A program made the translations under genes and the position numbers. A stretch of 17,362 nt of DNA from JBFELO01 sp041552055 (lineage in GTDB: Bacteria; Acidobacteriota; Thermoanaerobaculia; Thermoanaerobaculales; Sulfomarinibacteraceae), in assembly GCA_041552055.1 (NCBI GenBank), contig JBFELO010000098.1, positions 1-17,362 on the forward strand. Reading direction: 5' to 3'. Shown piece after piece: positions 1 through 6,950 of the stretch. Each line of letters opens with the position of its first letter. The first letter of the stretch is position 1. Under the pieces are notes generated by a model that was not told the origin of the DNA, did no database searches, and saw only the letters and a program-made list of their open reading frames with translations.

Positions 1-664
1 CAGCCATCGCCCGCATGAACGACTCGCGCAGGATGCGCTCGTCGGTGTCCGGCAACACGGTCTGCTCGAGCAGGTCACCGAGTTCCGAGTCCCCCTCGTC
101 GTCCACCGGGTCGTTCAGGGACAGCGAAGACTGGGAAGCGCGTCCCAACACCCGGACATCGTCAACGCTGATCCCGAGCTCTTCTGAGAGCTCCTTTTCG
201 GTCGGCGATCGCCCGAACCGATCAGCCAGCACCGTCCGTATGCGTTCCATACGGTACAGGGTGTTGGCCTGCTTCTGCGGCAGCCGAAACGATCCCGCGT
301 GCTCGGCGAGCGCATGCAAGATCGCCTGACGAATCCACCACACCGCATAGGTAATGAACTTGACGTCGTGTCCTACTCCCGAGGGGTCGTACTTCCGCGC
401 CGCCTGAATCAGCCCCAGGTTCCCCTCGTGGATGAGGTCGAGAAAGGCAACGTTGGGGTTCCGATAACGTTTCGCGTACGCCACGACAAAGCGCAGATTC
501 GCCTCCACCATCTGACGCAACGCACCCTCGTCGCCCTCGTGGATTCGTTGTGCGAGCTCGATTTCCTGATCGTGATCGAGTGTCGGGTACCTGGAGATCT
601 CTTTCAGATATCGGCGAAGCGTGGCCGTTTCGGCATTCGATGAGTAGCTCCGTCGCGCGGTCAT
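1..664 (-). CDS. RpoD-like sigma-70 family RNA polymerase sigma factor, 3' end cut by window edge
   Basis: 221 complete codons are visible. The protein continues beyond the window, so region 4 (the -35 recognition helix-turn-helix) is missing. Residues 13-40 look like region 1.2 (LRRYLKEISRYPTL). Residues 54-120 are region 2, with the core-binding segment DLIHEGNLGLIQAARKYD at 76-93 and the promoter-melting and -10-recognition segment FITYAVWWIRQAI at 103-115. Region 3 starts near 126 (FRLPQKQANTL), and an acidic linker with SLNDPVDDEGDSELGDLLE (182-200) follows. Region 1.1 is absent, which points to a short group-2 type factor rather than the housekeeping one. No RpoH box is evident. The ATG overlaps the hspR stop (ATGA), so the two genes are likely translationally coupled. 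I infer a role in the stress response from this context only. The family assignment is secure; the exact subgroup is not. Confidence 0.93.
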   Translation of the reverse strand, partial: MTARRSYSSNAETATLRRYLKEISRYPTLDHDQEIELAQRIHEGDEGALRQMVEANLRFVVAYAKRYRNPNVAFLDLIHEGNLGLIQAARKYDPSGVGHDVKFITYAVWWIRQAILHALAEHAGSFRLPQKQANTLYRMERIRTVLADRFGRSPTEKELSEELGISVDDVRVLGRASQSSLSLNDPVDDEGDSELGDLLEQTVLPDTDERILRESFMRAMA

Positions 665-1035
665 TCCTCGTCCAACGTCTGGATGGAACCGGCCTCCACC
701 TTGACCAGCGCGTGGTACCTGGGGACCTCCGACTGACGCTGGACGCTCTGGCGAACCATGTCCGTCAACACCTGATTCTCGGCCTGCAGCCGCCGAATCT
801 GACGCTTGAGATTGAGGATGATCTCGACCCCGGCCAAGTTGACGCCGAGGTCACGCGTCAGAGTCAGAATGGTCTCCAACCGCTCACAGGTCTCGTCGTC
901 GTAAAGTCGAGTATTGCCTCTGGACCGCGCCGGCTGGAGCAGTCCTTCACGCTCCCACAGACGCAACGTCTGTGGATGGACGTTGTACTTCTCGGCTACC
1001 CAAGAGATCATCCGGTACCGAGGTTTCGTCTTCAC
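661..1035 (-). CDS. hspR: HspR-like MerR-family heat-shock repressor
   Basis: 124 aa. Residues 9-55 are a MerR-type winged helix-turn-helix with the HspR hallmark VHPQTLRLWEREGLLQPARS (19-38) and GNTRLYDDE (40-48). From about residue 67 a helical, leucine-rich dimerisation segment follows (VEIILNLKRQIRRLQAENQVL). HspR proteins of actinobacteria and epsilonproteobacteria repress dnaK operons, with DnaK as co-repressor. The start chosen is GTG at 1035, which has GGAGG four bases upstream. The nearest in-frame ATG (residue 9) has no ribosome binding site and would cut into the helix-turn-helix. The gene is separated from dnaK by about 205 bp that include a terminator, so it probably has its own promoter. 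Its stop overlaps the start of the sigma factor gene. Confidence 0.93.
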   Translation of the reverse strand: MKTKPRYRMISWVAEKYNVHPQTLRLWEREGLLQPARSRGNTRLYDDETCERLETILTLTRDLGVNLAGVEIILNLKRQIRRLQAENQVLTDMVRQSVQRQSEVPRYHALVKVEAGSIQTLDEE

Positions 1036-1099
1036 TGGTCCTCCCCCCGGGGGACCGTTCTCCGAGATCACCACATTGGTGCCCGCCCATCGGGATTGC

Positions 1100-1114
1100 G
1101 GAGAACCGTTCTCC
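1100..1114. promoter_or_regulatory. Perfect 15-bp palindrome upstream of hspR, candidate operator
   Basis: GGAGAAC-C-GTTCTCC is a perfect 7-bp inverted repeat around a single central base. One half-site (CCGTTCTCC) recurs at 1055-1063, 51 bp away (about five helical turns) and just upstream of the hspR ribosome binding site. A second, shorter palindrome, AACCCG-T-CGGGTT, lies at 1143-1155. These sit in the 149 bp between the dnaK terminator and the hspR start, where a promoter for hspR and the sigma gene would be expected. I do not recognise the motif as a known operator. It is not HAIR. Confidence 0.4.
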
Positions 1115-1170
1115 CACTGTAACACCCCCGGCCATCCCACCGAACCCGTCGGGTTGTCCGAGCGGTCGCT

Positions 1171-1218
1171 CCAGAAAAGGAAGTGGCTGCCTCTCCCACA
1201 CGTTCGAGAGAGGCAGCC
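1171..1218 (-). terminator. Intrinsic terminator after dnaK
   Basis: A perfect 11-bp stem is formed by GGCTGCCTCTC (1185-1195) and GAGAGGCAGCC (1208-1218) with a 12-nt loop. On the minus-strand transcript it is followed within a few bases by a pyrimidine-rich tail, CTTCCTTTTCT (complement of 1173-1183). It begins about 22 bp past the dnaK stop. It should separate dnaK from hspR, though leaky read-through is possible. Confidence 0.75.
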
Positions 1219-1240
1219 GCCGGGTGCCGATGTCCTGAAG

Positions 1241-3157
1241 TTACTTGGATTCCTCCGAGTCCACGTCGACGTACTCGGCATCGACCACGTCGTCGTCCGT
1301 CGACGCCTCGGAGGGCGCGGACCCCTGGTCGCCGCCCGCCGCCGCGTCAGGCTGCGCCGAAGCACTCTGATAGAGCGAGGCCGCGATCTGGTGGCTGGCC
1401 TGGGTGAGGCTCTCGTACGCCTTTTCCATCGTGACCGGGTCTCCCCCCTCGAGCGCGGTCTTCGCGTCGGCAATGACCGCCCCTGCACTGCCCACCTCGG
1501 ATTCGCCGAGCTTGTCGCGGTTCTCCTCGATCAGCTTCTCGGTCGAGTAGATGAGACCATCGAGCCTGTTGCGGGTCTCGATTTCCTTGCGCTTGGCCTC
1601 ATCGTCCGTGGCGTGGGACTGCGCTTCCTGCACCATCCGGTCGATTTCCTCGTCGGCCAGACCCGATGAGCTGGTGATCTGAATCTTCTGTTCCTGACCG
1701 GTACCGCGGTCTTTGGCCGACACGTGCAGGATGCCGTTGGCGTCGATATCGAAGGTCACCTCGACCTGGGGGACGCCCCGCGGGGCCGGTGGAATGCCGA
1801 TGAGGTGGAAACGACCGAGGGTTCGGTTGTCCTGGGCCATCGTCCGTTCGCCCTGTAGCACGTGGATCTCGACCTGATTCTGGTTGTCCTCCGCCGTCGA
1901 GTACACCTTGCTCTTGCGGGTCGGGATGGTGGTGTTGCGCTCGATCACCACGTCGGCGATACCGCCGAGGGTTTCAACACCGAGCGACAGCGGCGTCACG
2001 TCCAACAGCAGGACGTCTTTGACCTCACCGGCGAGCACTCCGGCCTGCACCGCGGCTCCGATCGCCACGACCTCGTCCGGGTTGACGCCCTTGTGCGGCT
2101 CCTTGCCGAAGAAGTCGGTGACCAGCTTCTGCACCATCGGGATACGCGTGGACCCACCCACGAGCACCACCTCGTCGACGTTCTTCGGCTCGAGGCTCGC
2201 ATCCTTGAGGGCCTGTTTGCAGGGGTCGAGGGTGCGCTGCACCAATGGTTCAATCATCTGCTCGAACTTCGACCGCGTGAGTCGGATATTGAGGTGCTTG
2301 GGGCCGCTGGCATCAGCGGTGATGAATGGCAGGTTGATGTCGGTCTCCACGGTGGAGCTCAGCTCGATCTTCGCCTTCTCGGCAGCTTCCTTGAGTCGCT
2401 GCAACGCCATTCGATCGGCGGACAGATCCACACCCTGGTCTTTCTTGAACTCCGCCACCAGCCACTCGATGATGATCTGGTCGATGTCGTCGCCGCCCAG
2501 ATGCGTGTCGCCGTTGGTCGACTTGACCTCGACCACCCCAGCCCCGACGTCTAGAATCGAGATGTCGAACGTTCCACCGCCAAAGTCGAACACGGCGATC
2601 GTCTCGTCCTCCTTCTTGTCGAGCCCGTAGGCCAGGGCTGCCGCGGTCGGCTCGTTGACCAGGCGCATCACCTCGAGGCCCGCGATCTGCCCGGCGTCCT
2701 TGGTCGCCTTGCGCTGAGCGTCGTTGAAGTACGCGGGCACGGTGATGACCGCCTTCTCGATCTTCTCACCGACGTAGTCCTCGGCGGCGGCCTTCAACTT
2801 CTGAAGCACCATGGCCGAGATTTCCGGCGGCGAGTACACCTTGCCGAGGACCTCCATCCGTGCGGAGTCGTTTTCGCCTTTGACCACGTTGTACGGAACG
2901 GTCTTGATTTCCTCGACGACCTCGTCGTACCGGCGCCCCATGAAGCGCTTCGCCGAGAAGACCGTGTTCTCGGGGTTGGTGACGGCCTGTCGTTTGGCGA
3001 CCTGACCCACCAGCCGCTCGCCCGCCGAGGTGAATGCGACGACCGATGCCGTGGTTCGATTACCCTCTTGATTCGGAATTACGGTGGGCTTTCCGCCCTC
3101 CATCACGGCGACCACCGAGTTCGTGGTGCCGAGATCTATTCCTATAACGCGAGACAT
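1241..3157 (-). CDS. dnaK: Molecular chaperone DnaK (Hsp70)
   Basis: 638 aa, the usual DnaK length. The ATP-dependent Hsp70 chaperone binds exposed hydrophobic peptides and works with DnaJ and GrpE in the cytoplasm. The nucleotide-binding domain covers about residues 1-385: phosphate loop GIDLGTTNSVVAV at 6-18, ENTVFSAKRFMGRR, VPAYFNDAQRKATKDAG, and FDFGGGTFDIS. The interdomain linker DVLLLDVTPLSLGVETLGG is followed by the beta-sandwich substrate domain (to about 505) and the alpha lid. The protein ends in an acidic DAEYVDVD tail. The start ATG has a perfect AGGAGG eight bases upstream. The gene has its own promoter with a HAIR-like site, lies 67 bp after the DUF4388 gene, and is followed by a terminator and then hspR. 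The reading frame is intact. No dnaJ or grpE is adjacent. Confidence 0.99.
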   Translation of the reverse strand: MSRVIGIDLGTTNSVVAVMEGGKPTVIPNQEGNRTTASVVAFTSAGERLVGQVAKRQAVTNPENTVFSAKRFMGRRYDEVVEEIKTVPYNVVKGENDSARMEVLGKVYSPPEISAMVLQKLKAAAEDYVGEKIEKAVITVPAYFNDAQRKATKDAGQIAGLEVMRLVNEPTAAALAYGLDKKEDETIAVFDFGGGTFDISILDVGAGVVEVKSTNGDTHLGGDDIDQIIIEWLVAEFKKDQGVDLSADRMALQRLKEAAEKAKIELSSTVETDINLPFITADASGPKHLNIRLTRSKFEQMIEPLVQRTLDPCKQALKDASLEPKNVDEVVLVGGSTRIPMVQKLVTDFFGKEPHKGVNPDEVVAIGAAVQAGVLAGEVKDVLLLDVTPLSLGVETLGGIADVVIERNTTIPTRKSKVYSTAEDNQNQVEIHVLQGERTMAQDNRTLGRFHLIGIPPAPRGVPQVEVTFDIDANGILHVSAKDRGTGQEQKIQITSSSGLADEEIDRMVQEAQSHATDDEAKRKEIETRNRLDGLIYSTEKLIEENRDKLGESEVGSAGAVIADAKTALEGGDPVTMEKAYESLTQASHQIAASLYQSASAQPDAAAGGDQGSAPSEASTDDDVVDAEYVDVDSEESK

Positions 3158-3192
3158 GCTTAAGTCCTCCTCAACTTTAGTTGTCGAGGGCT

Positions 3193-3222
3193 AATATAAA
3201 ACCTGAGTGAGTTTTTGTCAAG
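3193..3222 (-). promoter_or_regulatory. dnaK promoter with overlapping HAIR-like HspR operator
   Basis: On the minus strand, -35 TTGACA (3216-3221) and -10 TATATT (3193-3198) are separated by 17 bp: a full-consensus -35 and a 5/6 -10. Overlapping it, at 3202-3222, is CTTGACA-N7-ACTCAGG. This matches the HAIR consensus for HspR (CTTGAGT-N7-ACTCAAG) at 5/7 and 6/7 positions with the exact 7-bp spacing. It covers the -35 box and most of the spacer, a position that would block RNA polymerase. The -35 lies only 3 bp after the stop codon of the preceding gene. HAIR is established knowledge; its use here is inference. Confidence 0.8.
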
Positions 3223-3224
3223 TC

Positions 3225-4508
3225 TTAATCGAGCAGAATCACTCCGGGCCGGCCACGAAGTTCCGCCTCGCCACGATCGCCCTCCCAGGCGAGGTAGCGA
3301 GTGTGGACCGGCGCCGGCACACCGGCGGTATCGGTCCCGGTCACGCTCAGAGTCACGTCTGACAATGTGATGCGGTAGGGCTGACCCCACGGATCGCTCG
3401 TGGGTGGCGATGCCGGGCCGGTTGCGAGTTCCACGGCCTCCTGCGGGTACAGTCCGTGGAGAAAGAAGTGCGCCTCGGCGGAGCGGGCCAGCAGTTCCAT
3501 TCTCATCTCGGACACGCCCGTCATGACGTGTCGGTCCCAGAGTCGAGGTACGAATTCGAGTCCGAGTTTCAGAGGATTCCTCGGCATCAGAAACAGGCCC
3601 AGCGCCATGAGCGCGGCCACCGGCAGGGCGAGCCACGGCACGCTGATGGACGGTCGCGCCGTTTCGACCGGGACCACCTCCCGGGCGATGTGGCGCGCGA
3701 CCTCTTCCGGACTGGCCTCCCGGATGATGTCGCGATCGACCAGATCGGCCAGCGCCTTGCAGGTGTCGAACTCGATCAGCGGGCTTTCGAGGATGATCTC
3801 CCGAACGTTATTGCGCCCGTTGACCTGGTCGTAGACCGCCATCTGGTTGGTCGTGATCCGATCCTCCGGCAGCTCCACTGGAGCCGGTTCCTCCGGCGAT
3901 TCGGTGAAGTTGAATCCGAGGTCGTCGAAGTTCTCCTCCTCCTCCTCGACGACCTCGAATTTGCGGTTGGCATCGACCTTGATGAACACAACCTCGCGGT
4001 CCGGGATTCGCCGGTCGATGAACGGCCACTCGTCGGTCATCCGAGCGCCTTCCATGATGATCGAATCCGCAGCCATCGGGATCATGAGATCCCGGTCGTA
4101 ATCAATGTCCGTCTCCTGCGAAAAGTGATACTCACCGTCGGTCCAGCGGAAGACGCGGAACACGATCTGGAGGATCTGTTGCTCGAGGGCCTCACGCAGC
4201 GTGTTCGGCTCTACGACGTGATGGTCGATGAGGATTCGGCCGAGGCGCTGGAGCGTTTCCTCCTGGCGCCGCAGCGCTCCCTCCAGCTCGGCCTCGGTGA
4301 TCTCCCCTCGTTTCAGGAGAATCAAACCGATGCGGTCTTCGGTGTGCTGGTTGAGCGTCGTCGCACCGATGATGCAGCCGTCGAGAAACGAGATCGTGAC
4401 GAGCTTCTCCTCGTGCCTGAGAGTCAAGACGCCGGTCTTTCGTTGCAGCGAGATCAGCTGCAGGATGTCGGCAAACGAAAAGTCGCGGAGGGTTCCCTCG
4501 AGGGCCAT
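3225..4508 (-). CDS. DUF4388 (PATAN) domain protein with one transmembrane helix and a pseudopilin-like C-terminus
   Basis: 427 aa. Residues 1-75 are a DUF4388/PATAN domain (ALEGTLRDFSFADILQLIS, then KTGVLTL...FLDGCIIGA), followed by a helical segment at 78-130 (ETLQRLGRILIDHHVVEPNTLREAL) like those that follow it in relatives. PATAN domains occur in regulators of gliding, motility and polysaccharide systems. An acidic region (187-212, poly-Glu) is followed by another small helical domain at 220-275. A single transmembrane helix lies at 288-308. The part beyond it has a helix at 330-356 and TSDPWGQPYRITLSD at 370-384, which recalls the DPWG(N/Q)PY motif of GspG-type major pseudopilins. The ATG at 4508 has GGAGGTGA just upstream and lies 1 nt after the stop of the TPR gene, so the genes are co-translated. 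The function is unknown. Confidence 0.85.
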   Translation of the reverse strand: MALEGTLRDFSFADILQLISLQRKTGVLTLRHEEKLVTISFLDGCIIGATTLNQHTEDRIGLILLKRGEITEAELEGALRRQEETLQRLGRILIDHHVVEPNTLREALEQQILQIVFRVFRWTDGEYHFSQETDIDYDRDLMIPMAADSIIMEGARMTDEWPFIDRRIPDREVVFIKVDANRKFEVVEEEEENFDDLGFNFTESPEEPAPVELPEDRITTNQMAVYDQVNGRNNVREIILESPLIEFDTCKALADLVDRDIIREASPEEVARHIAREVVPVETARPSISVPWLALPVAALMALGLFLMPRNPLKLGLEFVPRLWDRHVMTGVSEMRMELLARSAEAHFFLHGLYPQEAVELATGPASPPTSDPWGQPYRITLSDVTLSVTGTDTAGVPAPVHTRYLAWEGDRGEAELRGRPGVILLD

Positions 4509-4509
4509 G

Positions 4510-6321
4510 TCACCTCCGATTCCAGGCGCCGGCGATTGAACGCAGCCATGCCAACACACAACCGATCCCGAACACGATCTGCACGGGAACGACCGCCGCC
4601 AACGGATCGATGCTCGGCAGCACGGAGGGAGCCCATATCAACAGGCCCCACAGGAGGAACCAGCCAACAAAGCCGACCACCAATCCGAGCCAGATCTTGC
4701 CCTCCAGCAGCTCGTGGCTGCCGGGGACCATTATCCCGGCGATTCGGCGTGCCACCGATGACCGCAAATCCCAGCGACGGATCTGTTCCATTTTGGCGGA
4801 CTGCTGCTCGATCGAGACCATGTCCCGCTTGAGGAATACCGAGATGCACTGGCTGCAATAGGTGGCGCTCTCGGTCGCGGACTTGCAGCGGGGACAGAAC
4901 ACCTTGCCGCACTTGGTGCAGACCTCGGCGATCCCCAGCCCACGCGACCGTGCGGCAAGCACGACGAGACCAACCAGCGCGCCGATCCAGAATACGAGGG
5001 ACGCCGGTCCGAGCAGATCACCGAGCACCTCTTCCCCAGACAACGAGCTGCGCGGTGGCATCATCAACCCCGGCGGTGCAGCCGCGACGAGCTGGCCCAA
5101 GATTTCGCTGCCCAGTTCCGGATACCTGATCCGAGCGTCTCGTCCCCGAATGCCGATCGGTTTGGTGCGCTTGCCCGCCAGCTGGCGCGCCATATCACGG
5201 GCGGTGTCGCCCTCCTGGAATCGACGGCTCTGGTCGTAGGCGGCAGACAGGTTGTGGTAGGCGAGCTCCGCCCTGGGCTCGAGGTCGATCGCCGCGTCGT
5301 ACCGCTGTATGGCGCGCTGGATGTCTCCCTCCTCCATCGCCAGGTTTCCCAGGAAGATCAACGGATCCGGATTGGAGTCATCGTGCAGCGCTGCCTTCTG
5401 GAACTGCAGTCGCGCGCCCTCGGCGTCTCCGTGCATGCGAACGAGCTCGCCCAACACCATGTGATACGGCGCAACGCCCTCGAGCTCGGGTTCGAGCTCG
5501 GAGAACTCGCGCAGGGTCGAAGGGCCGAGGCTCCGCTCGTCGAGCATCGTCTCGATCCGGTCGCCGGTTGAGGCCTTCAGTGAGTACCAGCCCTGCCACA
5601 CAACGATCGCAGGGAGCACGAGCGCCAAAACGCAGCACGAGACGACCGCTGCGACCCGCTGACTGACGCCCATGTAAATCCAGGTCATGGCGAACAGATA
5701 CATCACGAGCCACAGGGGACCGAAGCCAAAGAACACCGGGAGGCCCAGCAGCGCCAGTGCAAGCACATGGGCGTTGGGTCGGCGAATCACCAGCGAGGAG
5801 ACCTCGACCGCGTCGTGCGACAGCTGCCTCAGGTATCCCAAGGCCTGGATCAGGAGGGCCGCCAACAGGGTCCACGCCACCGTCGCGACCAGCCACGTCC
5901 CGATCGACGACAGCAATGCGCGCCGCGACGGCTCGAACAGGAACATGGCCCACCAGCCGGTGAAGTACGTCTTCAGCGCCCCCGGCCACTGTCGCCGCTC
6001 CCACTGGATGCGGGACAGCAGAAAGTAGCTCGAAGGGAGCTCCGGATCGAGCACTCGTGCGCGCCGCGCCACGGACTCGGCGAGCGGGCTCGGGTGGTCC
6101 TTGGCCCAGGTGACGAGCGCTTCGGCATACGGGGTCAGTCGACGGACCGCGACATCGTCGGCCGCCTGCTGGAACTCGAGAATACGCTGGTCGAGGACCT
6201 CGTAGTCCTGCGACGCCAACGCCTGCTGCACCCGTAGCCAGCTCTCGGAGAGAGTGGACGCCGCGTGCACCGTTGCTGCAGTACAACTCAGCAGCACGAC
6301 GATGATGAATCTGCGGATCAT
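4510..6321 (-). CDS. Membrane protein with signal peptide, TPR region and three-pair zinc ribbon
   Basis: 603 aa. Residues 1-21 look like a Sec signal peptide (IIVVLLSCTAATVHA). Residues 22-130 are helical and TPR-like. Hydrophobic helices follow at about 138-163, 184-213 and 221-245. Residues 283-385 hold clear TPR motifs (LIFLGNLAMEEGDIQRAIQR and AELAYHNLSAAYDQSRRFQE). A transmembrane helix at 437-458 leads into a Cys-rich zinc ribbon with pairs C468/C471, C476/C479 and C489/C492. Two more helices lie near 542-563 and 574-593. It probably serves as a membrane scaffold in protein-protein contacts; the partner is unknown. The ATG overlaps the DUF1844 stop (ATGA) and the stop is 1 nt before the DUF4388 start, so this is the middle gene of a three-gene operon. 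No specific family name can be given. Confidence 0.85.
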   Translation of the reverse strand: MIRRFIIVVLLSCTAATVHAASTLSESWLRVQQALASQDYEVLDQRILEFQQAADDVAVRRLTPYAEALVTWAKDHPSPLAESVARRARVLDPELPSSYFLLSRIQWERRQWPGALKTYFTGWWAMFLFEPSRRALLSSIGTWLVATVAWTLLAALLIQALGYLRQLSHDAVEVSSLVIRRPNAHVLALALLGLPVFFGFGPLWLVMYLFAMTWIYMGVSQRVAAVVSCCVLALVLPAIVVWQGWYSLKASTGDRIETMLDERSLGPSTLREFSELEPELEGVAPYHMVLGELVRMHGDAEGARLQFQKAALHDDSNPDPLIFLGNLAMEEGDIQRAIQRYDAAIDLEPRAELAYHNLSAAYDQSRRFQEGDTARDMARQLAGKRTKPIGIRGRDARIRYPELGSEILGQLVAAAPPGLMMPPRSSLSGEEVLGDLLGPASLVFWIGALVGLVVLAARSRGLGIAEVCTKCGKVFCPRCKSATESATYCSQCISVFLKRDMVSIEQQSAKMEQIRRWDLRSSVARRIAGIMVPGSHELLEGKIWLGLVVGFVGWFLLWGLLIWAPSVLPSIDPLAAVVPVQIVFGIGCVLAWLRSIAGAWNRR

Positions 6322-6788
6322 GTGTTCTTCTGCACGAACAATGCGCGGAGCTGGAAAACGATGTTGGACAGGATCTGCGACTCTTCGGCCGACAGGTTGC
6401 CGCGGGTCTTGGTCTCGAGCATGCCCAGGTAGTCGATCAGCCGTTGCGCCTGCGCCGGATCGGCGGGGAATCCTTGCGCGCCTTCGAGGAACAGGGCTGC
6501 CTGCTGCGCCAGGCCGTTCACCAGGTCCAGGAACAGCGGCGCGGTGGCGGCCGATGAGCCCGATGAATCCTGCGCTGGCGGGCGCGGATCATCGCCGGTC
6601 GGGGTGGCCTGCGGCGCCGCGGGCGTATCCTCCGAGGCCACGGCAGGGGGCGCCTCCTCGGGGACGTCCGCCGGTGCGGGTTCCGGCTCCTCCCAATCCG
6701 GCCTCAGCTCGCCATCCTCGGTGAATCGACGGCGATCCACGACCCTTATTGTCTCTTCCTTGTCCGGCGATTCCCGGCCGTCATCCAA
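6318..6788 (-). CDS. DUF1844 domain protein
   Basis: 156 aa from the TTG at 6788, preferred because GGGGAGG lies six bases upstream. An in-frame ATG eight codons further up has no ribosome binding site. The N-terminus EETIRVVDRRRFTEDGELRPDW (about 13-34) is typical of DUF1844 proteins. An Ala/Pro/Glu-rich low-complexity linker follows. The conserved helical C-terminal half runs from LFLDLVNGLAQQAALFLEG, through AQRLIDYLGMLETKTRGNL, to the ending LRALFVQKNT. DUF1844 is a small cytoplasmic helical family found mainly in Acidobacteriota, Deltaproteobacteria and Planctomycetes; its function is unknown. It is the first gene of the DUF1844-TPR-DUF4388 operon and overlaps the TPR gene by 4 bp. Confidence 0.85.
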   Translation of the reverse strand: MDDGRESPDKEETIRVVDRRRFTEDGELRPDWEEPEPAPADVPEEAPPAVASEDTPAAPQATPTGDDPRPPAQDSSGSSAATAPLFLDLVNGLAQQAALFLEGAQGFPADPAQAQRLIDYLGMLETKTRGNLSAEESQILSNIVFQLRALFVQKNT

Positions 6789-6817
6789 TGCGCACCTCCC
6801 CACTGTTCTCATTCAGG

Positions 6818-6846
6818 ATACTACGCAGGTGCCCATTTCGGATCAA
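6818..6846 (-). promoter_or_regulatory. Candidate sigma-70 promoter for the DUF1844-TPR-DUF4388 operon
   Basis: On the minus strand, TTGATC (6841-6846) and TAGTAT (6818-6823) are separated by exactly 17 bp; each matches consensus at 4/6 positions. Transcription would start near 6811, giving a short leader of about 22 nt before the TTG start at 6788. Confidence 0.5.
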
Positions 6847-6853
6847 GGTCTAT

Positions 6854-6875
6854 GGACCCGGCGCGCCACGGGTCC
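6854..6875. terminator. Stem-loop between the enoyl-CoA hydratase and DUF1844 genes
   Basis: GGACCCG (6854-6860) pairs with CGGGTCC (6869-6875) over an 8-nt loop, about 75 bp past the hydratase stop. There is no T-run on either side, so intrinsic termination is doubtful. It could be a rho-dependent or purely structural element. The rest of the 162-bp gap shows nothing else except the promoter at 6818-6846. Confidence 0.3.
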
Positions 6876-6950
6876 CGGATTCCACGGCGCGAGCACGTCT
6901 CCCCCCTCCGGGAGGCAGTCGCTCTGGCTGCGTGGGGTCGCCGACGACGA

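Noticed and set aside
3456..4832. Long plus-strand reading frame opposite the DUF4388 and TPR genes
   Set aside because: It crosses the junction of two tightly coupled minus-strand genes and has the composition of an antisense shadow.
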